Assembly (NCBI RefSeq): GCF_022414575.1 | Contig: NZ_JADWYQ010000032.1 | Coordinates: 1-64,000 of the forward strand | Source of the DNA: Streptomyces sp. MUM 178J | GTDB taxonomy: Bacteria > Actinomycetota > Actinomycetes > Streptomycetales > Streptomycetaceae | Direction: 5' to 3' | DNA: 64,000 bases | In this document: positions 32,700 to 41,465 of the stretch, piece by piece | Layout of the letters: each line of letters opens with the position of its first letter | How positions within the stretch are numbered: position 1 is the stretch's first letter | The notes under the pieces: model-generated | Database searches by the model: none | What the model saw: the letters and a program-made list of their open reading frames with translations, nothing else | Told to the model about the DNA's origin: nothing | Position numbers and translations under genes: made by a program

Positions 32700-34939
32700 G
32701 CAGGCTCCTTCTTCCCGGTGGCCCGTGGCGGCTCCTCCTCCGTGAGGCCGATGCGGGCGTGCAGGCGCCTCAAGGGGGCTGGGGCCCACCAGTTGAAGCG
32801 GCCCATGAGACGCATCATGGCCGGAGCGAGCAGGCACCGTACGATCACGGCGTCCACCAGGACGGTCAGGGCCAGTCCCAGGCCGAAGAGCTGCATGAAG
32901 GACACCTTGGACACGCCCATGCCGGTCAGCACGATGGCCATGAGGACGGCGGCGGCGGTGAAGACACGGCCGGTGCGGGCGACGCCCATCGCCACGGCGT
33001 GCGTGTTGTCCTCCGTGGTGGTGCGGCCCGAGGCAAGCCACTCCTCGCGGATGCGGGAGAGCAGGAACACCTCGTAGTCCATGGAGAGACCGAAGGCGAG
33101 GCAGAACATCAGGACGGGGACGTTGGCGACGAGGTAACCGGTCGCTGTGAAGCCCAGGACGCCGGAGAGATGGCCCTCCTGGAACACCCACACCATCGCG
33201 CCGAACGCGGCGGCGAGCGACAGCGTGTTCATCACCAGCGCCTTTACGGGCAGCACCAGGCTGCCCGTAAAGAGGAACAGCAGCACGAACATGGCGAGCG
33301 CGATCAACCCGGCCGCGTACGGCAACGGCTCGGCCAGGGCGTCGATGACGTCCTGGTTCTCCGCGGCGGCGCCCGCAAACAGGGTCTCGCCCGGCGCGTC
33401 CACAGCGCGCAGCCGCTCCAGCAACTGCTTGCCCTCCTTGGCATACGGGTCGACGTCGGTGCCGACGCTCACAACTGCGCCCGCCTTGTTGGCCAGCCCG
33501 GCGTTCGCCGGGCCGACCTGTGTGCCGTCGGCGAAGACACCGGTCCCGCCGGCCACCTCCAGGACGCCGTCGACGCGGGACAGCTCGGTTGCGTACGAGG
33601 TGAGTTTGCCGTCGCCACCGTCGTAGTCGGGCAGCACGATCGTTGTCGAGGCGGCGGCGTCCTCCGTGAAGTCCTTGCGCAGGAGGTCGCCGACCTGGCG
33701 GCTCTCGGAGGCACTGGCGGTGATGACACGGTCGTCGGGGTAACCCCACTTCGAGTTGAGGAAGGGGGCGCCGAGGAGGAGCAGTACGGCGGTGGTGAGC
33801 ACCGCGATCGGCGCGGCACGCCGGGTGACGGCGACCACCATGCGGTACCAGCGGCTGTCCTCCGGCCCGACCTGGTGCGGCGGCTTCAGCCGGAACCAGC
33901 GGCGCAGCGGGACACGGATGTCGTACTTGTCGACCCGGTCGCCCAGCAGGATGAGGGCCGCCGGCAGGACGAGTACGGAGGTCAGGACGCCGACCAGGAC
34001 GACGGCGACCCCTACGTAGGCGAAGGACTTGAGGAAGAACACCGGGAAGACGAACAGCGCCGCCAGCGCGAGCGCGACGGTCACTCCGGAGAACACGACG
34101 GTGCGGCCGGCGGTCTGCACGGTGCGCAGCACGGCGTCCTTCGCGTCGAGTCCGGCGCGGAGTTCCTCGCGGTACCGGCTGACCATCAGCAGGCTGTAGT
34201 CGATGCCGAGGGCAAGACCGAGCACGGTCGTCATGTTCAACGCATAGATGTTGACGTCGGCGAACATGGTGACCAGCCGCAGGACCGCGAGCGTCGTCAC
34301 GATGGAGATGGCACCGATCAGCAAGGGCAGTCCGGCCGCGACGAGACTACCGAAGACGATCATCAGCACGATGAGCGTGATCGGGAAGGCGACGGCCTCG
34401 CCGATCGTGGCGTCCTTGGCGACCACCGAGTTCATCTCCGCCGTCAGCGGGCCGTAGCCGCCGACCCGGACCTGCACGCCGTCCGGCCGTGGCGCCTTCG
34501 CCAACAACTCGTCGGAAACCTTGGGGAGTTCGGTCTCGCTGGCGTCGATGTGTGCGGTGATGAGCCCGGTGTCACCGTCCTTGCTGCGCAGTGCGGCTCC
34601 GGCCTTCGCGCCGAGGCTCCAGTACGACTGGATGCCGTCGATGTCGTCGCGCTTGTCGAGCCACTTCGCGACGGTGCCTGCCGCGCCGGTCGCCCGCGTG
34701 CTGTCCACGCCCTCGCCGGACGTCACCGCGATGATGAGGTTCGGCTGTAGGCCGTTGAAGTGATCATTGACGATGGTGGTGGCACGCGCAGACTCGGAGT
34801 CCGGCGAGGTGTAGCCGCCAGCTTTCAGATGACCCATGACGGATGCGCCGAAAATCCCGCACACAATCACAACCAATAGCGCGCCGATGAGCACCGGCTT
34901 GGGCCGGTTGATTGCTAGTTGAACTACTCGGGTCAGCAT
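32696..34939 (-). CDS. MMPL-family transporter (RND superfamily)
   Basis: 747 residues from the ATG at 34939. Two repeats each have one N-terminal helix, a large extracytoplasmic loop and five or more helices. Characteristic blocks are ALGIDYSLLMVSRYREEL in the first half and AFGLSMDYEVFLLSRIREEW in the second, with GRTVVFSGVTVALAL and GRVFTAAAVLMAIVL after them, as in actinobacterial MMPL exporters. The soluble C-terminal tail is Arg/Pro/Glu-rich. Such proteins often export lipophilic metabolites or lipids, and a prenylated phenazine would be a fitting cargo, giving self-protection. It shares an overlap with the broken nphT7, so both once formed one operon. Confidence 0.88.
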   Translation of the reverse strand: MLTRVVQLAINRPKPVLIGALLVVIVCGIFGASVMGHLKAGGYTSPDSESARATTIVNDHFNGLQPNLIIAVTSGEGVDSTRATGAAGTVAKWLDKRDDIDGIQSYWSLGAKAGAALRSKDGDTGLITAHIDASETELPKVSDELLAKAPRPDGVQVRVGGYGPLTAEMNSVVAKDATIGEAVAFPITLIVLMIVFGSLVAAGLPLLIGAISIVTTLAVLRLVTMFADVNIYALNMTTVLGLALGIDYSLLMVSRYREELRAGLDAKDAVLRTVQTAGRTVVFSGVTVALALAALFVFPVFFLKSFAYVGVAVVLVGVLTSVLVLPAALILLGDRVDKYDIRVPLRRWFRLKPPHQVGPEDSRWYRMVVAVTRRAAPIAVLTTAVLLLLGAPFLNSKWGYPDDRVITASASESRQVGDLLRKDFTEDAAASTTIVLPDYDGGDGKLTSYATELSRVDGVLEVAGGTGVFADGTQVGPANAGLANKAGAVVSVGTDVDPYAKEGKQLLERLRAVDAPGETLFAGAAAENQDVIDALAEPLPYAAGLIALAMFVLLFLFTGSLVLPVKALVMNTLSLAAAFGAMVWVFQEGHLSGVLGFTATGYLVANVPVLMFCLAFGLSMDYEVFLLSRIREEWLASGRTTTEDNTHAVAMGVARTGRVFTAAAVLMAIVLTGMGVSKVSFMQLFGLGLALTVLVDAVIVRCLLAPAMMRLMGRFNWWAPAPLRRLHARIGLTEEEPPRATGKKEPA

Positions 34940-35177
34940 TCCTGCACCCCTGCCACGGGCCACCTCTGGTCTGTTGCCTGTGTTTTCGCGTCGAGCGTAG
35001 GCAGCCGCCGGGCTGACCGCTACGGCTGGGTTGCCGCACGCAAAATGCGCGTGCCAATTCGGCCGGAACCACGAAATCGTGTGCTGGGGAGGGCGGGTTG
35101 TCGATCTGGCCCGTCCCTCATTCGACGGGTAGAACGAGCGGGCTCACGGGGAGGCCGACGATCACGGGGGAACTGCG

Positions 35178-36440
35178 ATGGACTCAGCCGGCGCCACGGT
35201 GCGGCTCGACACATGGATCGACACCAGGAGGAAGCTCGAACCCGAGCGTACGGCCGCCAGGACGCTCGCCGAGCGCAAGGCGCTGACCAATGCCGTGGCC
35301 ACCCATTACGCGCGGGCGGGCAAGCAGGAGAAGTCGGAAATCCTCGACCGGGTCTGCGCCGTGACCGGCTGGCACCGCAACCACGCCCGCAAGGCGCTGC
35401 TCAGGGCGGCGCGGCCACAGCCGACCAGGACGCTGCGCAGCGGTCGTACCAAGTACGACGCCGAGGTCATCGCCGCGCTGACGTTCTGCTGGACAGTGCT
35501 GGACCGGCCCGCCGGCAAGCGGCTGGCGCCGATGCTGCCCGAACTGGTGCCGGTGCTGCGCCGCCACGGCGAGCTGGACATCAGCGAGGAGACCGCCGAG
35601 TTGCTGATGGGCATGTCGGCAGCGACGATCGACCGTCGACTGGCGGCACAACGGCAGACCACCACCGCGCCCCGGCACATCAGGGCCGGTTCGCTGCTGC
35701 GGGGCGAACTGCCGCTGGTCAGCTGGGCGGAGTGGGACCACACCAAGCCGGGGTTCATGGAGATCACGGTGGTCCGACACCATGGAGGCGGACCGGACGG
35801 CGGCTGTCTGCGAACGGTGACGGCCACCGACATCGCGACCGGCTGGACAGAAAACCGCACGGTGCGCACCGTGAACTGGGTGCCCTTCGCGCTGAACGAG
35901 ATCGCCCAGAAGCTGCCCTTCCCCATTCTCGGGCTCGACTCGGGCAACTCCGGTTCGGAAGCCGAGGAGATCCTGCTGCACTGGTGCCAGCAGCGCCGGG
36001 TGACCTTCACCCACGCCCGGCCCACGAGCGGCGGCAACCACCATGTCGGCCAGAAGAACTGGAGCATGCTGCATACCATCACCGACGGCCGCCGCTACGA
36101 CACCACCACCGAGCTCGCCCTGCTCAACCGGATCTGGACGGCCCTGTCCAGGCTCACCAACTACTTCTACCCGCAACAGCACTCGGTGCCCGCCGACGAG
36201 CCCGCCGGCCTGCGCCGCAAAGAGTTCGACACGGCCACGCCCTATCGCCGCACCGTGCGCCAACCCAAGGTCACCGTCCATGACAAGGCGATCCTCGCCG
36301 ACACCTACGTATGTCTCAACCCGGCCGATCTGCACCGCCAGATCACGGCCATGACCGGCCGGTTGCACCTGCTGGCGACAAGCGCCACGGCCCCGTCCCC
36401 GCACCGCGCCCACCACCGGACGCAGGGCGCCACGGCCTGA
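35178..36440 (+). CDS. DDE/integrase-core transposase with altered catalytic residues
   Basis: 420 residues, ATG with GGGGGAA upstream. The N-terminal helical DNA-binding part (ILDRVCAVTGWHRNHARKAL) is followed by an RNase-H-like core: EWDHTKPGFME with the first Asp, then TVTATDIATGWTENRTVR. Relatives (integrase-core elements of the ISNCY/IS481 type, as I recall them) continue DSDNGSEF and HVEQKNW; here these read LDSGNSGSEAEE and HVGQKNW, so the second Asp and the Glu appear replaced by Gly. It is therefore probably catalytically dead despite an open frame. It separates the mevalonate operon from MMPL/nphT7 and is bordered on the right by a large inverted repeat. Confidence 0.75.
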   Translation: MDSAGATVRLDTWIDTRRKLEPERTAARTLAERKALTNAVATHYARAGKQEKSEILDRVCAVTGWHRNHARKALLRAARPQPTRTLRSGRTKYDAEVIAALTFCWTVLDRPAGKRLAPMLPELVPVLRRHGELDISEETAELLMGMSAATIDRRLAAQRQTTTAPRHIRAGSLLRGELPLVSWAEWDHTKPGFMEITVVRHHGGGPDGGCLRTVTATDIATGWTENRTVRTVNWVPFALNEIAQKLPFPILGLDSGNSGSEAEEILLHWCQQRRVTFTHARPTSGGNHHVGQKNWSMLHTITDGRRYDTTTELALLNRIWTALSRLTNYFYPQQHSVPADEPAGLRRKEFDTATPYRRTVRQPKVTVHDKAILADTYVCLNPADLHRQITAMTGRLHLLATSATAPSPHRAHHRTQGATA

Positions 36441-36443
36441 CCT

Positions 36444-36488
36444 AAGAGTCCGTCCTTACGGCCCAGAGCGCCGTAAGGACGGACTCTT
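36444..36488. repeat. Perfect 19-bp inverted repeat next to the transposase stop
   Basis: Arms 36444-36462 (AAGAGTCCGTCCTTACGGC) and 36470-36488 are exact complements separated by CCAGAGC. It begins four bases after the transposase stop codon and abuts the IS630-like remnant. It could be two abutted IS termini or a transcription terminator. Confidence 0.85.
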
Positions 36489-36854
36489 CCAGGTAGCGCC
36501 GATGCCCGACCAGGGTCATGAAAGCGCGACGCCGGTGGTGTGCGGTCGCCGCGCGGCTGGGTATCAACCGGGGCACCGCGACCAAGTGGCGGGCGAGGTT
36601 CCTGCGCAACAGGCTGGACGGGCTCAGCGACGGGCCACGGCCAGGGGTGCCGCGCACATCACCGACGTCCAGGTCGGCGCCCCGGAGACCGTCTCAAGGA
36701 CCGGATCAAGGTCTGGAACAGCAATGCCAAGCCGTCGCCGTTGATGAGCAACGTGGCTCTGTCGGTCCTCTCACAGCCCTCCAGGCTCGGTTCCAGCCCT
36801 GAGCGGCGATCCCAACTGCATGAACAAGACAACGTGTTCCTGATCTGCAAGCCC
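36489..36854 (+). pseudogene. IS630-like transposase remnant with internal deletion
   Basis: Translated in shifting plus frames, 36525-36665 gives CAVAARLGINRGTATKWRAR followed by FLRNRLDGLSDGPRPGVPRT, the helix-turn-helix and linker of IS630/Tc1-type transposases. It is soon followed by a stretch (about 36690-36735) reading RIKVWNSNAKP, resembling the family's C-terminal end. The DDE core between them is missing. No start, no continuous frame. The rest up to the HMG-CoA synthase stop at 36855 holds nothing recognisable. Confidence 0.65.
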
Positions 36855-38051
36855 TTAGCGGGGCTCGTACAGGCGCTTGTGGCCGCTGGTGCCCGCCAGC
36901 CGGTACGGCCCCCCCGTCTGAGCCGGGAGCATGTGGTCGCCGCCGTCGGCGGGGAGGGAGTTGTCGCGCAGTTCACGGTAGGCGGGGTAGTCGACGGTCT
37001 GCCGGCGATCCACGGCCTCGCGGTGCGCGGCGGTGCGCAGATGCGCGTGGTAGCCGGGTACGACAGTCCCCGCGAAGAACTCCGCGACGCTGCCGGAGCC
37101 GTAGCTGAGGAACCCGATCGGCCGACCGGTCAGGTCTTCGTCCGTCTCGTCGAGCAGCGCAGCGAGGCCGAGGTACACGGAGGCGGTGTAGCTGTTGCCG
37201 ACGACGGCGTTGTACGCCGTCGTCCGCCCGAGCACACGGTCCACCACGGCTTCGTCAGTGTCCTCGCCGCAGCAGCGCAGCAGGTGCCGGTGCGCCTTGT
37301 GGGCCATCTTCGTGAACGGCTGGTGGTAGCAGATGGCGTGGAACTCACCGAGCGCCCGGCCACCCTGCTCGCCATAGTCCTTCCACGCCCCCTCGACGGC
37401 CTGGAGGTAGGCGGAGATGGACTCCTGTCCGTCGACCAGTGCGGTTTCCCGGTAATTGGGCCGCCAGAAGTCCATGACATCGGCAGTGAACAGCCCCGAC
37501 GGCTCCTCGATATGGAGGAGGGCCGGGTCCGCCGAGACCAGCATGGCGACCGCGGCGGCCCCCTGGGTGGCCTCCCCGGGGCTGTCCGCGTCGTACTTCG
37601 ACACGTCACTGGCGATGACGAGGATCCGCTGGGTGGGGTCGCGGTGGACGAGGCCGAGGGCGAACTGGAGTGCTGCCGTCCCGGCGTAGCAGGCCTGCTT
37701 GAGTTCCACGACCCGGGTGGACGTCGGCAGCCCCAGCAACGTGTGGACGTAAACGCCTGCCGCCTTCGCCTGGTCGATGGAGGACTCGGTGGCGAACACG
37801 ACCGTACGGATGCCGTCGGTGCCGTGCCGGGCGATGACGGGCGCGGCGGCCGCCGCGGCCATCGTCACGATGTCCTCGTCGACGGCGGGCACGCTCATCG
37901 CCTGCTGCCCGATGCCGATGTGGTACTTGCCTATGTCGGTGCCGTTGTAGCGGGCCAGTTCCGTGTGCGGTAGGACGAACTGTGTCGTCGCGAACGACAG
38001 GTCGTGAATGCCGATGGTGCCGGCGGCCGCGTTGGCGCCATGGTTGGTCAT
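36855..38051 (-). CDS. mvaS: Hydroxymethylglutaryl-CoA synthase
   Basis: Condenses acetoacetyl-CoA and acetyl-CoA to HMG-CoA, the first committed mevalonate step. 398 residues, standard length. The active site is visible: Glu in VFATESSIDQ (E89), nucleophilic Cys in VVELKQACYAGTAAL (C121) and the His in ICYHQPFTKMAHKAH. SYGSGSVAEFF near the end is also conserved. It is the last gene of the mevalonate operon, three bases after mvaA. Its substrate would have come from NphT7, now broken, so it must rely on thiolase-derived acetoacetyl-CoA. Confidence 0.95.
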   Translation of the reverse strand: MTNHGANAAAGTIGIHDLSFATTQFVLPHTELARYNGTDIGKYHIGIGQQAMSVPAVDEDIVTMAAAAAAPVIARHGTDGIRTVVFATESSIDQAKAAGVYVHTLLGLPTSTRVVELKQACYAGTAALQFALGLVHRDPTQRILVIASDVSKYDADSPGEATQGAAAVAMLVSADPALLHIEEPSGLFTADVMDFWRPNYRETALVDGQESISAYLQAVEGAWKDYGEQGGRALGEFHAICYHQPFTKMAHKAHRHLLRCCGEDTDEAVVDRVLGRTTAYNAVVGNSYTASVYLGLAALLDETDEDLTGRPIGFLSYGSGSVAEFFAGTVVPGYHAHLRTAAHREAVDRRQTVDYPAYRELRDNSLPADGGDHMLPAQTGGPYRLAGTSGHKRLYEPR

Positions 38052-38054
38052 GTC

Positions 38055-39134
38055 CTACACCCCGATCCGGGTTGACTCCATGTTGCGTTCCAGGTGCACG
38101 TGCGCGCGCATGAGTTCGCCCGGGTTCGTCTGGGCCGCGAGGAGTGAGAGCTCGCCGCACAGGACCGTCGCGGCCGCGATGACGGCGAGCCGGCGAGCGT
38201 TCTCGCCGGGAGCACGTTCGGCCCGGCAGCCGAGGCGGGTGAGGTTGGTTTCCACAAAACCGAGCCCCTTGCCGTTGCCCACCGTACCGACGATCAGATT
38301 CGGCAGCGTGCAGGAGAAGTACAGATCGCCGTCCCGGTCCTCGGCGACGGTCACACCCTGTGAACCCTCGACGATATTGGCCGCGTCCTGGCCAGTGGCC
38401 AGGTAGAACGCCAGCAGCATGTTCGCGTAGTGGGCGTTCGCCGAGCGGATGCCACCGGCCAGCAAGGTGCCGATGAGGTTTTTGCGTAGGTTCAGCCGGG
38501 CTATCTTCGCGGCCGTCGTGTGCAGTTTCTCGGTGACCACGGAACGTGGCACCAGGAGTTCCGTGACGACGTTCTTGCCGCGTCCCAGAATTCCATTGAT
38601 CGCGGTCGCCTTCTTGTCCGTGCAGTAGTTCCCGGATATCGACCCGTACGCGATGTCCGGAATCGTTCGCAGGATGTGCGTCAGCAGTGCGTCGGACGCC
38701 AGCGTGACCATGTTGTGCCCGGACGCGTCGCCGGTGCTGAACTCGAAGCGGACGAACAGCAGGTCGGCCGTGATCTCGGTGCGGACGGCGAGCAGTTCGG
38801 CGTATCTGCTGCAACCGCGTACGACCTCGCGCAGTTCGCCGATCCGCGCGTCGAGGAGGCGGGCGGCGGCATATGCGCTCTGCGCGTCCTTCGCCTCGAC
38901 GAGCACCGAGCGCGTCATCCGCTCGTCGACGAGGGTAGCCACGATGCCCCGCTCGGTCAGCCGGGAGATCCTCGCGCCACGCCGCACCGAGGGCCACAAC
39001 GGTGACTCGTAGGTGGCCAGCGGAACTTCGGTCTCGGTGCTCGCGATGTTGCCGGAGATCCGCAGGGGGCCGACCCACTGCATGGGGACCCCGGCGACGG
39101 TGTGCGGATCGTTCGTCGTGTGTGTGTCGCTCAT
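38055..39134 (-). CDS. mvaA: Hydroxymethylglutaryl-CoA reductase
   Basis: Reduces HMG-CoA to mevalonate with NADPH. 359 residues, matching the short soluble actinobacterial type. Motifs: GDASGHNMVTLASDALL (cofactor and dimer region), YCTDKKATAINGILGRGK (catalytic Lys), GTVGNGKGLGFVET and the terminal AHVHLERNMEST with the catalytic His. The ATG at 39134 sits in a 4-nt overlap with fni (ATGA); an upstream in-frame ATG (MDDGKHAM) is possible but would lie inside fni. Confidence 0.95.
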   Translation of the reverse strand: MSDTHTTNDPHTVAGVPMQWVGPLRISGNIASTETEVPLATYESPLWPSVRRGARISRLTERGIVATLVDERMTRSVLVEAKDAQSAYAAARLLDARIGELREVVRGCSRYAELLAVRTEITADLLFVRFEFSTGDASGHNMVTLASDALLTHILRTIPDIAYGSISGNYCTDKKATAINGILGRGKNVVTELLVPRSVVTEKLHTTAAKIARLNLRKNLIGTLLAGGIRSANAHYANMLLAFYLATGQDAANIVEGSQGVTVAEDRDGDLYFSCTLPNLIVGTVGNGKGLGFVETNLTRLGCRAERAPGENARRLAVIAAATVLCGELSLLAAQTNPGELMRAHVHLERNMESTRIGV

Positions 39135-40243
39135 CGCGTGTTTCCCGTCGTCCATCGGGTGCTCTCGGTCGTCCGGTGGGGGGTGCTGTGGGAGCTGGAT
39201 CGGGTTGCGGTCCGGCGGGTGTCGATGCCGCGGTCGGCGCAGTAGTCCCGCAGGCCGCCGTGGACCAGCACGTCGCAGCGGGCCAGTTCGGCCGGTGTGC
39301 GCGCACCTAGGGCGGTCATCAGCGCCGCCAACTGGTCGAGCCAGGTGGTGATCCGGGCGACCAGCGCGGGAACGCCGCCGTCCAGCAGGGTCCGCAGGAA
39401 CTCTCCCGAAGCGCCGACGGCGACTGCGCCGAGGGCCAGCGAGCGTGCCACGTCGAGCGGGTGGCGGACTCCGCCGGAAGCGAGCAGCGGGATGCCCGCG
39501 TCCTGCGCATCCAGCAGGCAGGCCGGGGTGCTCTGCCCCCAGTCGTCGAGGTAGGCGTAGTCGGCGAGATCGCGCCTGCCGTTCTCGATGCGAGCGAAGT
39601 TGGTGCCGCCGCGGCCGCCCACGTCGGCCACCGCCACACCCAGCTTCTGCAGGGTGGCCACGGTCTCGCGGCTCAGCCCGAACCCGACCTCCTTCACAAT
39701 CACCGGGACGTCCACTCCAGCCGCGATGTCCTCGATCCGCGGACCCCACGACGCGAACGACCGGTCACCCTCCGGCATCACCGTCTCTTGGACGGTGTTG
39801 AGGTGGATCTGCAGCGCGTCGGCACTGAGCAGGCCGACGGCCCGCCGTGCCTGCTCGACGGTGGCCGTGGCATTGACGTTGGCCATGATGAACCCGTCCG
39901 GGTTCTCCCGGCGCATCACGTCGAACGTGCCTGCCGAAGACGGGTCCTTGAAGTAGGCGCTCATGGACCCCGTCGCGATCGGTACGCCGGTCTCACGGGC
40001 AGCGATCGCCAGGTCCCGGTTGATGACGCCGGTCTTGACGCTGCCACCAGTCATTGCGTTGACGTACAGCGGGACTTGCCATTCGATGCCCGCGAACCGG
40101 GTTCGCAGAGACACGTCGTCGCGGTCGATGCCGGCCAGCGCATGGTGCACGAAGGACACCTCGTCGAACTGGCTGGATCCGCTGTGCCCACGCTGCTGCT
40201 CGACGGCGAGCCGTACATGGTCGTCCTTGCGTTCAGCGATCAT
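39131..40243 (-). CDS. fni: Type-2 isopentenyl diphosphate isomerase (FMN-dependent)
   Basis: Interconverts IPP and DMAPP using reduced FMN. 370 residues. RKDDHVRLAVEQQ near the start, YVNAMTGGSVKTG, ADALQIHLNTVQE (Mg2+/substrate), VIVKEVGFGLSRETV and VADVGGRGGTNFARIE (FMN phosphate loop) are all present. It starts in an ATGA overlap with the phosphomevalonate kinase stop. The C-terminal 30 residues (Thr/Ser/His-rich) are longer than usual and coincide with the overlap into mvaA. Confidence 0.95.
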   Translation of the reverse strand: MIAERKDDHVRLAVEQQRGHSGSSQFDEVSFVHHALAGIDRDDVSLRTRFAGIEWQVPLYVNAMTGGSVKTGVINRDLAIAARETGVPIATGSMSAYFKDPSSAGTFDVMRRENPDGFIMANVNATATVEQARRAVGLLSADALQIHLNTVQETVMPEGDRSFASWGPRIEDIAAGVDVPVIVKEVGFGLSRETVATLQKLGVAVADVGGRGGTNFARIENGRRDLADYAYLDDWGQSTPACLLDAQDAGIPLLASGGVRHPLDVARSLALGAVAVGASGEFLRTLLDGGVPALVARITTWLDQLAALMTALGARTPAELARCDVLVHGGLRDYCADRGIDTRRTATRSSSHSTPHRTTESTRWTTGNTR

Positions 40244-41463
40244 TGCACACGTCCTTCGGTCGACGGTCGGCGGTGGTTGAGGGGCAGCGGCGTGATTCCG
40301 GCGGTCTGCCAGCGGGCGCGCAGCCGGTCGAGTCCGGCCGGTTCGTCGTCGGGCAGCAGGGCGATGCCGCAGTCGCCGCCGCCGGCCCCCGACGGCTTGG
40401 CCGCGCCGCCGACGGCCTCGGCGGTGTCGCACAGCGTGTGCAGCGCCGGAGTGAAGACACCGAGGCCGGTCTCCTCGTCCAGCCCGGCCAGGACCTGCCG
40501 GGCGGTCCGGATCTGCCGCAGCAGCCCGTCGCGGTCGCTCTGTTCGAGCGCCTGCGCGGCGGCTCCCACGCATGCGGCGCTACGGGTCAGGAAGTCCCGG
40601 TGCGCCGGGCCGCCCCGCCAGTCCCGACGCCCGCCCAGGTCGGCCACCAGAGCCGCGGTGGAGGCCGGTCGCCCGGTCCAACCGACCAGCAGCGCGAGCC
40701 CCCGCGGCGGCGGCAGCGGCCGCACCTCGAAGCCCGTCCAGGGGACGCGCAACGACTCTTCGACGCCCCGCTGCCGGGCCACTTCCCGTACGGCCGCCCG
40801 GTCGGGTGCCCTGTAGAGGATCCAGCCTCCCCAACTGCTGGCGGCGAGGTCACCACCGGAGGGACCGGCATCGACCCGGGCGCCGGCCAGCAACGCCACC
40901 CGAAACCGCTCCTCGGGCGACAACTCCATCCCGTGGTACGCCGCCACGGCATCGACGGTCGCCACCGTCACCGCACCGCTGGAACCCAGGCCGAACTTCG
41001 TGCCGTTTTCGTGCAGCCGGCTGCGGATCGAGACCTGCAGCGGTGCCGCCGGTTCCGGCAGCCCACGCCCGATCCGAAGCCTGTCCACCACCTCGACGGC
41101 CGACACCACATGCGCCAGGTGCTCCCGGGCCCGCCTCTCGTCGTCAGAGCCGATCCCGGCCAGCCGACCCCGCCGCCACCGCAGCCGCACTTCCCGGGAG
41201 AGCAGTTCGGAGACGACCACGACCTCGGTGACACCGGAGGCGGATGGCACGGCATGGGCGACGCTGGGAGCGGGTGGCACGGCTGCGGTGGCACCACGGA
41301 CGGCCGAGTCGGCATCGCCGTCACCGGGGGCGGCCGTCACCGTGACGGAGACCTGGCGGTCGACCGCAACCAGGATCGCCGGGTTACCGGGCTCCACCAC
41401 GGCATACTCGCCTGCGGCGAACAGCTTGCCCGGGGCGTGTCGGGTGACCGTGCGGTGGGGCAT
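40240..41463 (-). CDS. mvaK2: Phosphomevalonate kinase
   Basis: GHMP-family kinase making mevalonate 5-diphosphate. 407 residues from the ATG at 41463; GTG 41469 is an alternative, only six bases upstream. HAPGKLFAAGEYAVVEPGNP at the N-terminus is the PMK form of motif 1, FGLGSSGAVTVATVDAV is the phosphate-binding loop and KPSGAGGGDCGIALL is motif 3. The protein is Ala/Arg-rich and about 10% longer than the Streptomyces CL190 enzyme as I remember it. Third gene of the six-gene mevalonate string. Confidence 0.93.
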   Translation of the reverse strand: MPHRTVTRHAPGKLFAAGEYAVVEPGNPAILVAVDRQVSVTVTAAPGDGDADSAVRGATAAVPPAPSVAHAVPSASGVTEVVVVSELLSREVRLRWRRGRLAGIGSDDERRAREHLAHVVSAVEVVDRLRIGRGLPEPAAPLQVSIRSRLHENGTKFGLGSSGAVTVATVDAVAAYHGMELSPEERFRVALLAGARVDAGPSGGDLAASSWGGWILYRAPDRAAVREVARQRGVEESLRVPWTGFEVRPLPPPRGLALLVGWTGRPASTAALVADLGGRRDWRGGPAHRDFLTRSAACVGAAAQALEQSDRDGLLRQIRTARQVLAGLDEETGLGVFTPALHTLCDTAEAVGGAAKPSGAGGGDCGIALLPDDEPAGLDRLRARWQTAGITPLPLNHRRPSTEGRVQ

Positions 41464-41465
41464 GG

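Noticed and set aside
32291..34750. 819-residue plus-strand frame opposite MMPL
   Set aside because: Rich in His/Gln/Glu/Arg in the pattern of an antisense transporter; no family signature.
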